DNA from: an uncultured Collinsella sp. | GTDB taxonomy: Bacteria > Actinomycetota > Coriobacteriia > Coriobacteriales > Coriobacteriaceae | Assembly: GCA_958370785.1 (NCBI GenBank) | Contig: CATXKN010000005.1 | Coordinates: forward strand, 91,200 to 155,199 | DNA: 64,000 bases | Direction: 5' to 3' | Shown here: one piece after another, positions 36,577-43,943 of the stretch | Layout of the letters: the number at the start of each line of letters is the position of its first letter | Numbering within the stretch: the stretch's first letter is position 1 | Notes under the pieces: generated by a model | Told to the model about the DNA's origin: nothing | Seen by the model: only the letters and a program-made list of their open reading frames with translations | Database searches by the model: none | Position numbers and translations under genes: made by a program

Positions 36577-37436
36577 TACTTGAGCACCCAATTATCGAAG
36601 GACAAACCGTAATCCGCGTACTTGTCGCACAGGTCCTTGACCGTGCCATCCTCGTAGAGCGCCTTGAGCGATTCGGTCACGGCATCGGCGGACTTGGTGT
36701 CGCCCTTCTTAAAGCCAACGGCGTAGTGCTCGCTGGACAGAGGCTTGTCGAGCTGCGTATAGGCATCGGGCTTGGCGGCAAGCTGATACTGAGCGATCGA
36801 GAGGTCACAGGCAACGGCATCGACCGCGCCACTCTCGAGCTGCATAAACGCCGTGTTGTACTCACCGATGGTATCGAGCGTGGCAAACGTCGCGGCCAGA
36901 TCCTTCTGGTCGCCCTCGAGCACATCCTGTGCGGCGGAATCAGTCTGGGTGATCACGGTCTTGCCGGCAAGATCGTCCCAGCTCTTGATACCCGCGTCCT
37001 TCTTGACCACGAGTACCTGCTCGTTGAGCATGTAAGGCTCGGAGAACGTGTAGTCGTCCTCGCGGCCCTCCATGGTAAAGCCGTTCCAGATGCAGTTGAT
37101 GGCACCCGAGTTGAGCAGCGTGTCCTTGGCATCCCAATCGATGGCCTCATACTCAACGTCCCAGCCCTGCTTGTCGGCAACGGCCTTGGCAAGGTCGAGG
37201 TCAAAGCCGGTGTACTCGCCATCGTCGCCTACAAAGCCATACGGAGGATAGGACTTGTCAAAGCCCACGACGAGCTTCTTGGACTCCGCAGCGCCCTTCA
37301 CGTCCTTGGCTGCGGCAGAACCGGCAGCAGAGCCCTTATCGGCACCACCGCCGCAGCCGACAAGACCAAGGCCAAGCACCGTGGCGAGCGAGCCGGCTAG
37401 ACTAACAAACTGACGACGAGACATATCGGTATTCAT
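36576..37436 (-). CDS. Polar amino acid ABC transporter, lipoprotein binding protein
   Basis: 286 residues. The signal has both a twin-arginine-like motif (SRRQFV) and a lipobox (GLGLVGC), so it may be a Tat-exported lipoprotein. The mature part is an SBP family 3 protein: VVGFDKSYPPYGFVGDDGEYTGFDLDLAKAV at the start and LAGKTVITQTDSAAQ in the hinge half. It captures a polar amino acid and feeds the two following gene products. ATG at 37436 follows GGGGG. It is preceded by a clear promoter with palindromic sites. Confidence 0.9.
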   Translation of the reverse strand: MNTDMSRRQFVSLAGSLATVLGLGLVGCGGGADKGSAAGSAAAKDVKGAAESKKLVVGFDKSYPPYGFVGDDGEYTGFDLDLAKAVADKQGWDVEYEAIDWDAKDTLLNSGAINCIWNGFTMEGREDDYTFSEPYMLNEQVLVVKKDAGIKSWDDLAGKTVITQTDSAAQDVLEGDQKDLAATFATLDTIGEYNTAFMQLESGAVDAVACDLSIAQYQLAAKPDAYTQLDKPLSSEHYAVGFKKGDTKSADAVTESLKALYEDGTVKDLCDKYADYGLSFDNWVLK

Positions 37437-37454
37437 GGTATTCCCCCTTGGTGG

Positions 37455-37521
37455 CACTTTAGTTAGGTAAAGTGAGTCATGTAACGTTCAGAATCATACA
37501 CTTTAGTGAGATGGAGTACAA
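37455..37521 (-). promoter_or_regulatory. Promoter and operators of the amino acid ABC operon
   Basis: On the minus strand TTGTAC (37521-37516) and TATGAT (37498-37493) are 17 bases apart. CACTTTAGTG lies inside the spacer (37499-37508), and the palindrome CACTTTA-GTTAGG-TAAAGTG covers 37455-37474, downstream of the start site. The shared half CACTTTA suggests a dimeric repressor. Confidence 0.7.
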
Positions 37522-37530
37522 GGGAGGGTT

Positions 37531-37665
37531 TGCCCGCTGGACACCGGGGCGGGGGTTAAGTTTCCTGCTCTACAGTCCTACTCACGACGGAGGCCACATT
37601 AAGTGGCCTCCTGTTCGTGCGGAACTCGCGATAAACTTAACCCCCGCCCCGGTGCCCAGCGGGCA
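37531..37665. repeat. Variable-arm palindrome, type A copy 2
   Basis: Arms 37531-37563 and 37633-37665 pair at 32 of 33 positions. The 69-base core between them is the reverse complement of the core at 1420-1488 at 62 of 69 positions, while the arms share nothing with those at 1390. It lies between the divergent amino acid importer and rlmD. Confidence 0.8.
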
Positions 37666-37775
37666 ATCATCGTTGTACCTATCACCGATACCAATAAACC
37701 ACTTGCATATCGTCTGTTGGCTTGGCACGGTACAATGCTTGTGGCTTTAAATTTATAAATTAGTGGGGTTAATTC

Positions 37776-39500
37776 ATGGCAGAATCTCGTGCGGAGCGTA
37801 GGGCTCGTCGTGCTTTGGTGGAGGCGGCTGAGGGGTCGAAGGAGGAGAAATCTTCTACGAAATCCAAGTCTTCTAAAGCTGCAAAAAGCAAGTCGGCTAA
37901 GGCCAAGCGCTCTGGCTCTCGTCAGGGCGGGGATAAGGCGTCTCACGTTCGTTCCAAGGGCTCGCACAAGGATTCGGCTCAGCCTACTCGTAAAACCGTG
38001 GATCCCAAATCGCCTTGTTCCATCATGCGGGCTTGCGGTGGGTGCACGGCGCTCAATCGTCCTTATAAAAAGCAGTTGGCAGCCAAGCAAGCTGCTATGG
38101 AGGAGCTTTTTGCTTCGCTTTGTGAGCGTGAGGGTATCGCCGTTGATCCTATTCGCGGTATGGGCGTCACCCTGGGCGACCCGGGTAAATATCCAGCGCC
38201 GCGTGGCTTTCGCCATAAGGCTGCCACCCCCTTTGCTCCCGGTAAGGAGGGCGCTGTCCGTTGCGGTTTCTTTGAGCGCGGCACGCACAAGATCGTTGCC
38301 GTGCCCGAATGTCCTGTCGAGGCGCCGGGCGCCCGTCAGATTCTCAACGGCATCGCACGCGAAGCTGAGCGGCTGCATATTCCCGCCTTTAATGAGGACA
38401 AGCATCTTGGTTTGCTTCGCTATGCCGTCGTCCGCTGCGGCTGGCGTACAGACCAGGTCATGGTTACGCTCGTGACCGCCCAGCGTGACTTACCGCATGC
38501 GCAGGAGTTCTTTGAGGCCGTCGCGGCGCTCGATCCGCATATCGTCACCGTTGCCCAAAATATCAACGGCCGTCCCGGTAACGCCATCTTGGGTGAGGAA
38601 ACTCGTGTCGTCTATGGCGCCGAGTGCATGCGCGATCAGCTGCTCGGCTGCGAATTCGACATCTCCCCCACCGCGTTCTATCAGACTAATCCGCAGCAAA
38701 CCGAGCTGCTCTATCGACTCGCCATTGACGGCATGGACCTGCAGCAGGGTGACATTCTTATGGACGCTTACTGCGGCAGCGGCACCATCGGTCTGTGCGC
38801 CGCGAAGGATGCCCAGGACAGAGGTGCCGGCATTATGCTGCTCGGCGTGGAGCGCAACCCGGCGGGCACTGCCGACGCACGTCGCAATGCCGAACTCAAC
38901 GGCCTCACCCGCAGCGCTTGGTTTATGGCCGACGATGCCACCGACTACATCCTAGATGCCGCCGATAACAACGAGCGCGTTGACGTTCTCTCCATCGACC
39001 CGCCGCGCGCCGGCTCTACCCCTGAGTTCCTCGAGGCCGCCTGCGCACTTAAGCCGCGCCGTATCACCTATATCAGCTGCAATCCCGTAACCCAAGAGCG
39101 CGACCTGCACCAGCTCCTCGACGGAGGCTATCGTCTGCTCAAGATCACGCCGGTCGACATGTTCCCTCATACCGACCACACCGAGACGGTTGCCGTTCTA
39201 TCTCGGAAATCTGCATCGAAGTCTTTCATACCGGTTTCCATCAGTCCGAAGGACATGGGGCTGTCCGAGGAGAAGGACCAGCCGACGTACGCGAACATTC
39301 GTGATTACGTCCAGAAAACGCACGGCATGAAGGTCAGCTCCCTGTACGTCGCGCAGATGAAGGCCGAGTGCGGACTGGAAACGCAGGCCGACAGGTCGGG
39401 CGACAAGAAGCAACCGAAGTGCCCGCCCGAGAAGCGTGAGGCGATTCTGGATGCGTTCCGTCACTTCGGACTCATGGGAGAAGACGAGACGGAGAAATAG
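37776..39500 (+). CDS. rlmD: 23S rRNA m5U1939 methyltransferase RlmD with element-derived C-terminus
   Basis: 574 residues. It methylates U1939 of 23S rRNA with S-adenosylmethionine. A Lys/Ser-rich N-terminal extension (1-70) replaces the usual TRAM region; cysteines CSIMRACGGCTAL fit the iron-sulfur motif. The methyltransferase part has PTAFYQTNPQQTE, DAYCGSGTIG, IDPPRAG and the catalytic ISCNP. At codon 470 the original ending, reconstructed as HTETVAVLERR, has been exchanged for about 100 residues supplied by the integrated element (SRKSASKSF to GEDETEK). That tail contains KVSSLYVAQMKAECG and CPPEKREAILDAF, seen on RlmD proteins elsewhere. Catalytic residues are upstream of the exchange, so activity is likely kept. 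Confidence 0.9.
   Translation: MAESRAERRARRALVEAAEGSKEEKSSTKSKSSKAAKSKSAKAKRSGSRQGGDKASHVRSKGSHKDSAQPTRKTVDPKSPCSIMRACGGCTALNRPYKKQLAAKQAAMEELFASLCEREGIAVDPIRGMGVTLGDPGKYPAPRGFRHKAATPFAPGKEGAVRCGFFERGTHKIVAVPECPVEAPGARQILNGIAREAERLHIPAFNEDKHLGLLRYAVVRCGWRTDQVMVTLVTAQRDLPHAQEFFEAVAALDPHIVTVAQNINGRPGNAILGEETRVVYGAECMRDQLLGCEFDISPTAFYQTNPQQTELLYRLAIDGMDLQQGDILMDAYCGSGTIGLCAAKDAQDRGAGIMLLGVERNPAGTADARRNAELNGLTRSAWFMADDATDYILDAADNNERVDVLSIDPPRAGSTPEFLEAACALKPRRITYISCNPVTQERDLHQLLDGGYRLLKITPVDMFPHTDHTETVAVLSRKSASKSFIPVSISPKDMGLSEEKDQPTYANIRDYVQKTHGMKVSSLYVAQMKAECGLETQADRSGDKKQPKCPPEKREAILDAFRHFGLMGEDETEK
39183..39187 (+). other. Left attachment site (attL) core
   Basis: GAGAC in the codons for Glu-Thr of RlmD. 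Upstream bases are host; downstream bases (GGTTGCCGTTCTATCTC) belong to the element. The core is the longest shared word at the two crossover points. Confidence 0.75.
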
Positions 39501-39530
39501 AACGCCGTATTTTGCGTTTTAAGACGTTTT

Positions 39531-39570
39531 AAGCCCGTTGGGGTACTCGTGTACCCCTCGGGCTTTTTTC
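39531..39570 (+). terminator. Terminator after rlmD, element encoded
   Basis: AAGCCCGTTGGGGTAC and GTACCCCTCGGGCTT form a strong stem followed by six T residues, 30 bases after the rlmD stop. The following 39571-39990 shows only a small GCCGCC/GGCGGC hairpin near 39650 and no gene I can support. Confidence 0.9.
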
Positions 39571-39993
39571 GTGCCTTAAAACGCCTCTGAAGCGGTCTGA
39601 GGGATGTTCGGGCGCTTATGTGCATCTCGCATCCGCTCGATGCAAGGGTGGCCGCCCTGCGGGCGGCAGTTGGATGTGGGCGGACGTACAGAAGGGGTGC
39701 GGCATGGGCTTGGCATGCCATGCCTATTTGTGCGTTCCGTCGTTCGTGCACCCCCCGTCTGGCCGGCAACTACGGCGCTTCGCGCCTCCGTTGCCTTCGA
39801 GAGAGTACGCATGAGGCATGCGAAACCGTATTGGATGGTTTTCATGCCCTTCTGCGTACCCAACATGCGATGAGGCAAGCCGAGGGCGTAGCCCGAGGCG
39901 TAACTAGCCTGCATTGAGGACGCGAAGCGTCCGAAATGCGCACCTGCTTAGGACAGAAGAATCACCCGTTTTCTCGTTTATGAGCGTTTTGCC

Positions 39994-40292
39994 TGACCAC
40001 ATGCTGACCAGATGACCACAAGAAAAAATGATGTGGTCACCATCTGGTCAGCTGAATCCCTAGGCGCCATCAGGCTTTTTGCAATTCCTGACCAGATGAC
40101 CACATGATTTGGGACTTATTTATAAAAATTGAAAAGGGCTATCTAATACGCGTAAAGAAATAAAGTTTGTCGGATTTTATCTGGTCATCTGGTCATGTGG
40201 TCAGAACGTAAAAAATCCCTTGATAAAAGAGGGGATTTCTTTTCAAGAGCTGACCAGATGCCCATTTTGATGTGGTCAGACATGTGGTCAGC
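39994..40292. other. Iteron-like repeat cluster, candidate replication origin
   Basis: At least ten copies in both directions of the word TGACCA(G/C)AT or TGACCACAT: near 39994, 40004, 40013, 40032, 40042, 40088, 40097, 40179, 40188, 40196, 40250, 40271 and 40284. An AT-rich stretch (40107-40178) lies in the middle, and a small hairpin at 40210-40242. No coding frame uses this DNA. The layout, next to a P4-type primase gene, fits an origin bound by the element's initiator. Confidence 0.65.
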
Positions 40293-40417
40293 CCTCACGT
40301 GTACTTCTTGTCGCAGTCGTTGCTTTCCGGGTGGTGCGGAGGGTTGCTTTTTCGAGCCTTTTCCATTCATTTATGAGCGGAAATAGGCTCTGGTCTGCGG
40401 CTACGTCAAAAATGATA

Positions 40418-40446
40418 TTGCTTCAATTGTCTCAATGATGTACAAT
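40418..40446 (+). promoter_or_regulatory. Promoter of the HTH-primase leader
   Basis: TTGCTT (40418-40423) and TACAAT (40441-40446) with a 17-base spacer. It drives the leader at 40450-40680. Confidence 0.7.
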
Positions 40447-40449
40447 GGA

Positions 40450-40680
40450 ATGCATATAGATGAATGGCTCAGCACCCGTCCCGTCCTTGATGCGGGGTTG
40501 CTATCGGGAATAGGAGCCGAGCGCTCGGTCGAATAGGCCGTGCGTCACGGGCGAAACAACGAACACGAAGCTCCCGTGGAAACCGAGATAGACAAGGCTT
40601 TGCGCCTCTGTCCTTCTTTGGTTTCCACGGGAGCTTTTTTTGTTTCGCGAAAAGGACTTTGAACATGGAGGTGGCTGGTT
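40450..40680 (+). promoter_or_regulatory. Attenuator leader with short reading frames
   Basis: A 230-base leader separates the promoter from the HTH gene. It begins with overlapping short frames: 28 codons from 40450 and 17 from 40461. CACGGG at 40546 can pair with CCCGTG at 40573, which is part of the 5' arm of the terminator at 40569-40635, so the two structures exclude each other. This is the layout of transcription attenuation, perhaps through ribosome position on the leader frames. Confidence 0.6.
40569..40641 (+). terminator. Terminator inside the leader
   Basis: Sixteen-base arms AGCTCCCGTGGAAACC (40569-40584) and its exact complement (40620-40635) are followed by six T residues, before the HTH gene rather than after a gene. 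Confidence 0.8.
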
Positions 40681-40902
40681 ATGGCTAAAGGAAAGAAGCA
40701 GGTAAAAGAGGTAAGCCCCTCTTACATGACGACGCGCGAGGTGGCGGCGTTCCTCGGTTTGAGTGCGGGGACGCTTTGCACCTGGCGCTATCAGGGCAAG
40801 GGTCCGAGCTACTACAAGGTCGGAAACGCGGTTCGCTACAAGATTGACGACGTTAAGGCGTGGAAGAACGCGAACGTGAAGCACGTCGAGCTGACGAATT
40901 AA
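40681..40902 (+). CDS. Excisionase-like helix-turn-helix protein
   Basis: 73 residues with the MerR/Xis-type helix-turn-helix: YMTTREVAAFLGLSAGTLCTWRYQGKGPSYYKVGNAVRYKIDDVKAWK. This fold serves as excisionase or as a replication partner in mobile elements. It precedes the primase by 12 bases, behind the attenuator, so it may bind the repeat cluster or direct excision. GGAGG lies nine bases before its ATG. Confidence 0.8.
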   Translation: MAKGKKQVKEVSPSYMTTREVAAFLGLSAGTLCTWRYQGKGPSYYKVGNAVRYKIDDVKAWKNANVKHVELTN

Positions 40903-40914
40903 GGAGGTGAGTTT

Positions 40915-42849
40915 ATGGCTGATAACGAAAAGAGCAGTTCCCCCGCCGCCACAGCAAAGGGAACCGCTCCGTCTACTTATAGAAATTATAGCTCATTACC
41001 GCCCATTTTTCAAGTATCTGACCCGCAGGCAAAAGACGAGATGAAGAGGGGGCGCACATATGACAAGGGGAATCAGGGCGAGGCGTACAACCCCGACTAC
41101 CTGTACGGCGGGGAGAACTATCACAAGGCGCTCAGCGATGCGGTGAGCTATGTGTTGCGCGGCTGCGCGGGTGATGGCCTGTCCTATCTCTCGGACGTCG
41201 TGGTCAAGGTGACGAACGCCCTCGTGGCGTGGGTCAACCTGTCCGAGCCGCCATCCAATCCGGAGGCGGGCAAGGTTTACGGCAGGGGCTTTCGCTGGCC
41301 GAAGCTCAAGAGCATCGACCCCGTGCAGGCCGCCGAGCTGGTGTTCGCGCAGGAGGTCATCCGCATGGTCTGCGTCAAGGAGACCGTGGACAAGCCGACC
41401 TCGGAGGGCGTGCTCGCTATGTACGACCCCGACGAGGGGATTTACCGCGAGATTGGCGACGGGCAGATTGACCTGTGGTGTCAGGAGGTCGTGGGCGCTG
41501 CGAACGGCAACTGGAAGAAGAACTTCGCCCAGAAGCTGCACGACATGGCGTCGCGTCGCGAGAACCGCGTGTGCGAGTGCGATAACCCGTCCCTGGTCTT
41601 CATGGCCAACGGAATCTGGGATTACGAGAAGCGCGTCCTGCGCGAGTTCTCCCCCGAGGTCGTTGCGCTCAGGAAGAGCGCCACGCGCCTCCCCGACAAG
41701 GAGCCGCCCGTCCCCGAGCACACGATGCCGGATGGCTCGAAGATTGACTTCTGGCAGTTGCTGGACTCCTACGTCCCCTACGACGGCGGGCGCGACCTGC
41801 TTGTCAAGGTGGCGGGGGCGTCCCTGCGCAGTTACCACAACTGGCGCGTCATGGTGACCTTCTACAATCAGGCGGGTCACAACGGGAAGAGCACCTTCCT
41901 CGATTGCCTCAAGTCGCTCGTCGGCTACGACGGGTGCATGACCTCAAGCCTCGCGCTGCTTGCCGGCGGCGGGGATGGCGGGCGGTTCGGCGTGTCGAAC
42001 ATCGTGGGGGTCTCCCTCATCACGTGCGAGGACTCCGATTCGGGTGCGTACCTGAAGGACAACTCGCGCCTGAAGTCAATCATCTCGCATGACGCGATAG
42101 GCGTGGAACGCAAGAACAAGGGCATGTTCGACTACACGCCCCACGCGCTGATTGTCTGCGCCGCCAACGACATCCCGAAGACCCGCGACAAGGGGGACGC
42201 TTGGCTGGCCCGCAACATCTACGTCCCGTTCACGGGGCAGTTCGTCGGCAAGGCCGACGACAAGACCATCCGTTCCGAGTGGGTCGTGTCCCCCGAGTTC
42301 TGCGAATACCTGGCCTATCAGGCGCTGGTGAAGTGGGACCGGTATTACGAGCTGCCCGAGCCTGAGGAGGCCGCGGAGCTGAAGCACGAGTGGGTTCTCG
42401 GCAATGACACGGTGGCTGAGTTCTGGGAGGACGTCAAGGATTCGATTAGGGCCGACTTCGTGCCGAATGATTACCTGTCCATGCGCTACGACGAATGGCT
42501 GAACGCGGAGCACAAGGGCATGCGGATGCAAATGAGCCGCAAGGCGTTCACGGCCCGAATCGTCGAGCTTGCGTGCTCCGACGGCGAATGGACGCAGAGC
42601 AAGGACGCGAGCGGGTCCGTCCTCAAGACGAGCTGCGAGAAGTGGTGCCCCGGCTTGACGGTCTACCGCAATGGTTTTGGTGGCGCGGGCGGATTGGTCT
42701 ACTTCTTGGGCAGACGTCGCGGGATTTTCCGCACGGTCGTCCTCGATTACTGCACCGCCCATGGCACGACTCCCGCAGACCTCGGTGCCGGTTACGCGGC
42801 GGTGAGGGAGCAGCTTGGTCTTGCGACGGATACAGAAGACAACGATTAA
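40915..42849 (+). CDS. Phage/plasmid primase-helicase, P4 family
   Basis: 644 residues. The N-terminal 280 residues carry no primase motif I can point to. The C-terminal half is an SF3 (D5/P4 type) helicase: Walker A GHNGKST (around residue 325), Walker B SLITCEDSD, and the sensor and arginine segment CAANDIPKTRDKGDAWLARNI. The ending resembles the D5 winged helix. It probably unwinds the origin at the iteron cluster and helps the element replicate on its own after excision. AAGGAGG precedes the ATG. Confidence 0.87.
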   Translation: MADNEKSSSPAATAKGTAPSTYRNYSSLPPIFQVSDPQAKDEMKRGRTYDKGNQGEAYNPDYLYGGENYHKALSDAVSYVLRGCAGDGLSYLSDVVVKVTNALVAWVNLSEPPSNPEAGKVYGRGFRWPKLKSIDPVQAAELVFAQEVIRMVCVKETVDKPTSEGVLAMYDPDEGIYREIGDGQIDLWCQEVVGAANGNWKKNFAQKLHDMASRRENRVCECDNPSLVFMANGIWDYEKRVLREFSPEVVALRKSATRLPDKEPPVPEHTMPDGSKIDFWQLLDSYVPYDGGRDLLVKVAGASLRSYHNWRVMVTFYNQAGHNGKSTFLDCLKSLVGYDGCMTSSLALLAGGGDGGRFGVSNIVGVSLITCEDSDSGAYLKDNSRLKSIISHDAIGVERKNKGMFDYTPHALIVCAANDIPKTRDKGDAWLARNIYVPFTGQFVGKADDKTIRSEWVVSPEFCEYLAYQALVKWDRYYELPEPEEAAELKHEWVLGNDTVAEFWEDVKDSIRADFVPNDYLSMRYDEWLNAEHKGMRMQMSRKAFTARIVELACSDGEWTQSKDASGSVLKTSCEKWCPGLTVYRNGFGGAGGLVYFLGRRRGIFRTVVLDYCTAHGTTPADLGAGYAAVREQLGLATDTEDND

Positions 42850-42862
42850 GGAGGAATAGATT

Positions 42863-43183
42863 ATGGCAACGAAGAGGTTTGATGATGTGGCCGAGAAGGC
42901 ACGTGCGTTGGAAGCTCAGGCGAAGAAGCTGCGCCGCGAGGCGCAGGCCGCGAGGACGCAGGCTTACGCCGACGCGCTCGTGGCGGTTTTCCCTGAAGTG
43001 AAGGACATGGGTTCGGCGGAAGAGGTCCTTGATTTCGTCAAGGGACTGAAGCCGAGCACCGGACACGGAACGCCGGATGCGCGCGCCGCTGGCGCTGCGG
43101 ATTCCGGTCATGTTCCGACCGCAGAAGCTGGAGAGTCGTCGGAAGCGCACGGCGGTTTTTCCGGTGCGGCCTACCGAGGGTAG
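42863..43183 (+). CDS. Hypothetical small coiled-coil protein
   Basis: 106 residues. The first 55 form a basic coiled coil (DVAEKARALEAQAKKLRREAQAARTQAYADALVAVF), and the last 35 are Gly/Ala/Ser-rich and unstructured. It sits in the primase operon, 13 bases after the primase stop, with AAGGAGG upstream. I do not recognise a family; a DNA-processing accessory or MobC-like partner is possible. Confidence 0.7.
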   Translation: MATKRFDDVAEKARALEAQAKKLRREAQAARTQAYADALVAVFPEVKDMGSAEEVLDFVKGLKPSTGHGTPDARAAGAADSGHVPTAEAGESSEAHGGFSGAAYRG

Positions 43184-43224
43184 CCGTGCCGGGTTCCACC
43201 GAGGGATTCGGGTTCCATGTCGGA

Positions 43225-43357
43225 CAGGGGAAGTCGTTCCCGTGTCCGACATGGACGGGCGAGGCTCGGTGGACAAAAGGCGGGGGTTCGAAGGGGACGG
43301 CGCAGCCGCCCCCTCGCAAGCTGACGGAGTAGGGCAAATTGCGAGAATCGCAATTTG
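43225..43357. other. Candidate origin of transfer with inverted repeats
   Basis: The 290-base gap before the mobilization genes contains CATGTCGGACA paired with TGTCCGACATG, and a clean CAAATTGCGA-GAA-TCGCAATTTG hairpin at 43335-43357. An inverted repeat just upstream of mobC-relaxase genes is the usual place for oriT. No nick site is assigned. Confidence 0.5.
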
Positions 43358-43484
43358 TACGTACGAAGTCAATGCTTGCTCTTTTCCCCTTTGCGCAGAG
43401 ATGTTGTGAGATTGGCCGAAAACGGCATTTCGGATTGTCCGCCGCAGGCGGGCGTTTCGGATAGCAGCAAAGGAGGTGTTCCGC

Positions 43485-43943
43485 ATGGCGGAAACGTATG
43501 AAAAAAGAAGCGGGAAGGCGACGCGCCAGAAGTACGTGAAAGACCGCCGTGACAAGGTGGTTCAGGTGCGTATGAGCGACGCGGAGCTTTCCCTGCTGGA
43601 CGAGCAGCGCAAGACGCGCTCGCGTTCCAATTTTCTTCGCGGTGCGCTGTATGCGAGTCGGTACGCGCCGCCCAGCCGCGAGGTGGTTCTGGACGTCCCG
43701 GCCCTGGACCGTGTCCGTGTCGAGCTGAACCGCATCGGCGTCAACATGAATCAGATTGCACGCGCGCGCAACCGGCGCTTGAGCGGCATGGGAATGCTCG
43801 ACGCGACGCGTGAGGAAATGAGGACGAAGGACGAGGCGGAAGCGTTCCGCGAGTTCCGCGATTCGGTGGACAAGCTCCGGGCGCAAGTCGAGGGACTGCG
43901 TGCGGATTTGCAGGCGTACGTGGAGACGGGAGGTGATGTCTGA
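43485..43943 (+). CDS. MobC-like mobilization protein
   Basis: 152 residues. A basic N-terminus and a ribbon-helix-helix-like segment (KVVQVRMSDAELSLLDEQRKTRSRSNFLRGAL) are followed by the MobC motif VRVELNRIGVNMNQIARARN and a coiled coil. MobC proteins bind oriT and help the relaxase open DNA. GGAGG lies before the ATG at 43485; the GTG three codons earlier is too close to it. The stop TGA overlaps the relaxase ATG (TGATG). Confidence 0.85.
   Translation: MAETYEKRSGKATRQKYVKDRRDKVVQVRMSDAELSLLDEQRKTRSRSNFLRGALYASRYAPPSREVVLDVPALDRVRVELNRIGVNMNQIARARNRRLSGMGMLDATREEMRTKDEAEAFREFRDSVDKLRAQVEGLRADLQAYVETGGDV

Noticed and set aside
39604..39917. Several overlapping short frames after rlmD in the element
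   Set aside because: Overlap each other on both strands, no ribosome sites, Cys/Arg-rich products; the stretch is treated as non-coding.
39994..40292. CRISPR array
   Set aside because: Repeats are short, in both directions and irregularly spaced, as in an origin, with no cas genes.
40996..41880. Minus-strand frame within the primase gene
   Set aside because: No ribosome site or domain; the primase is well supported.
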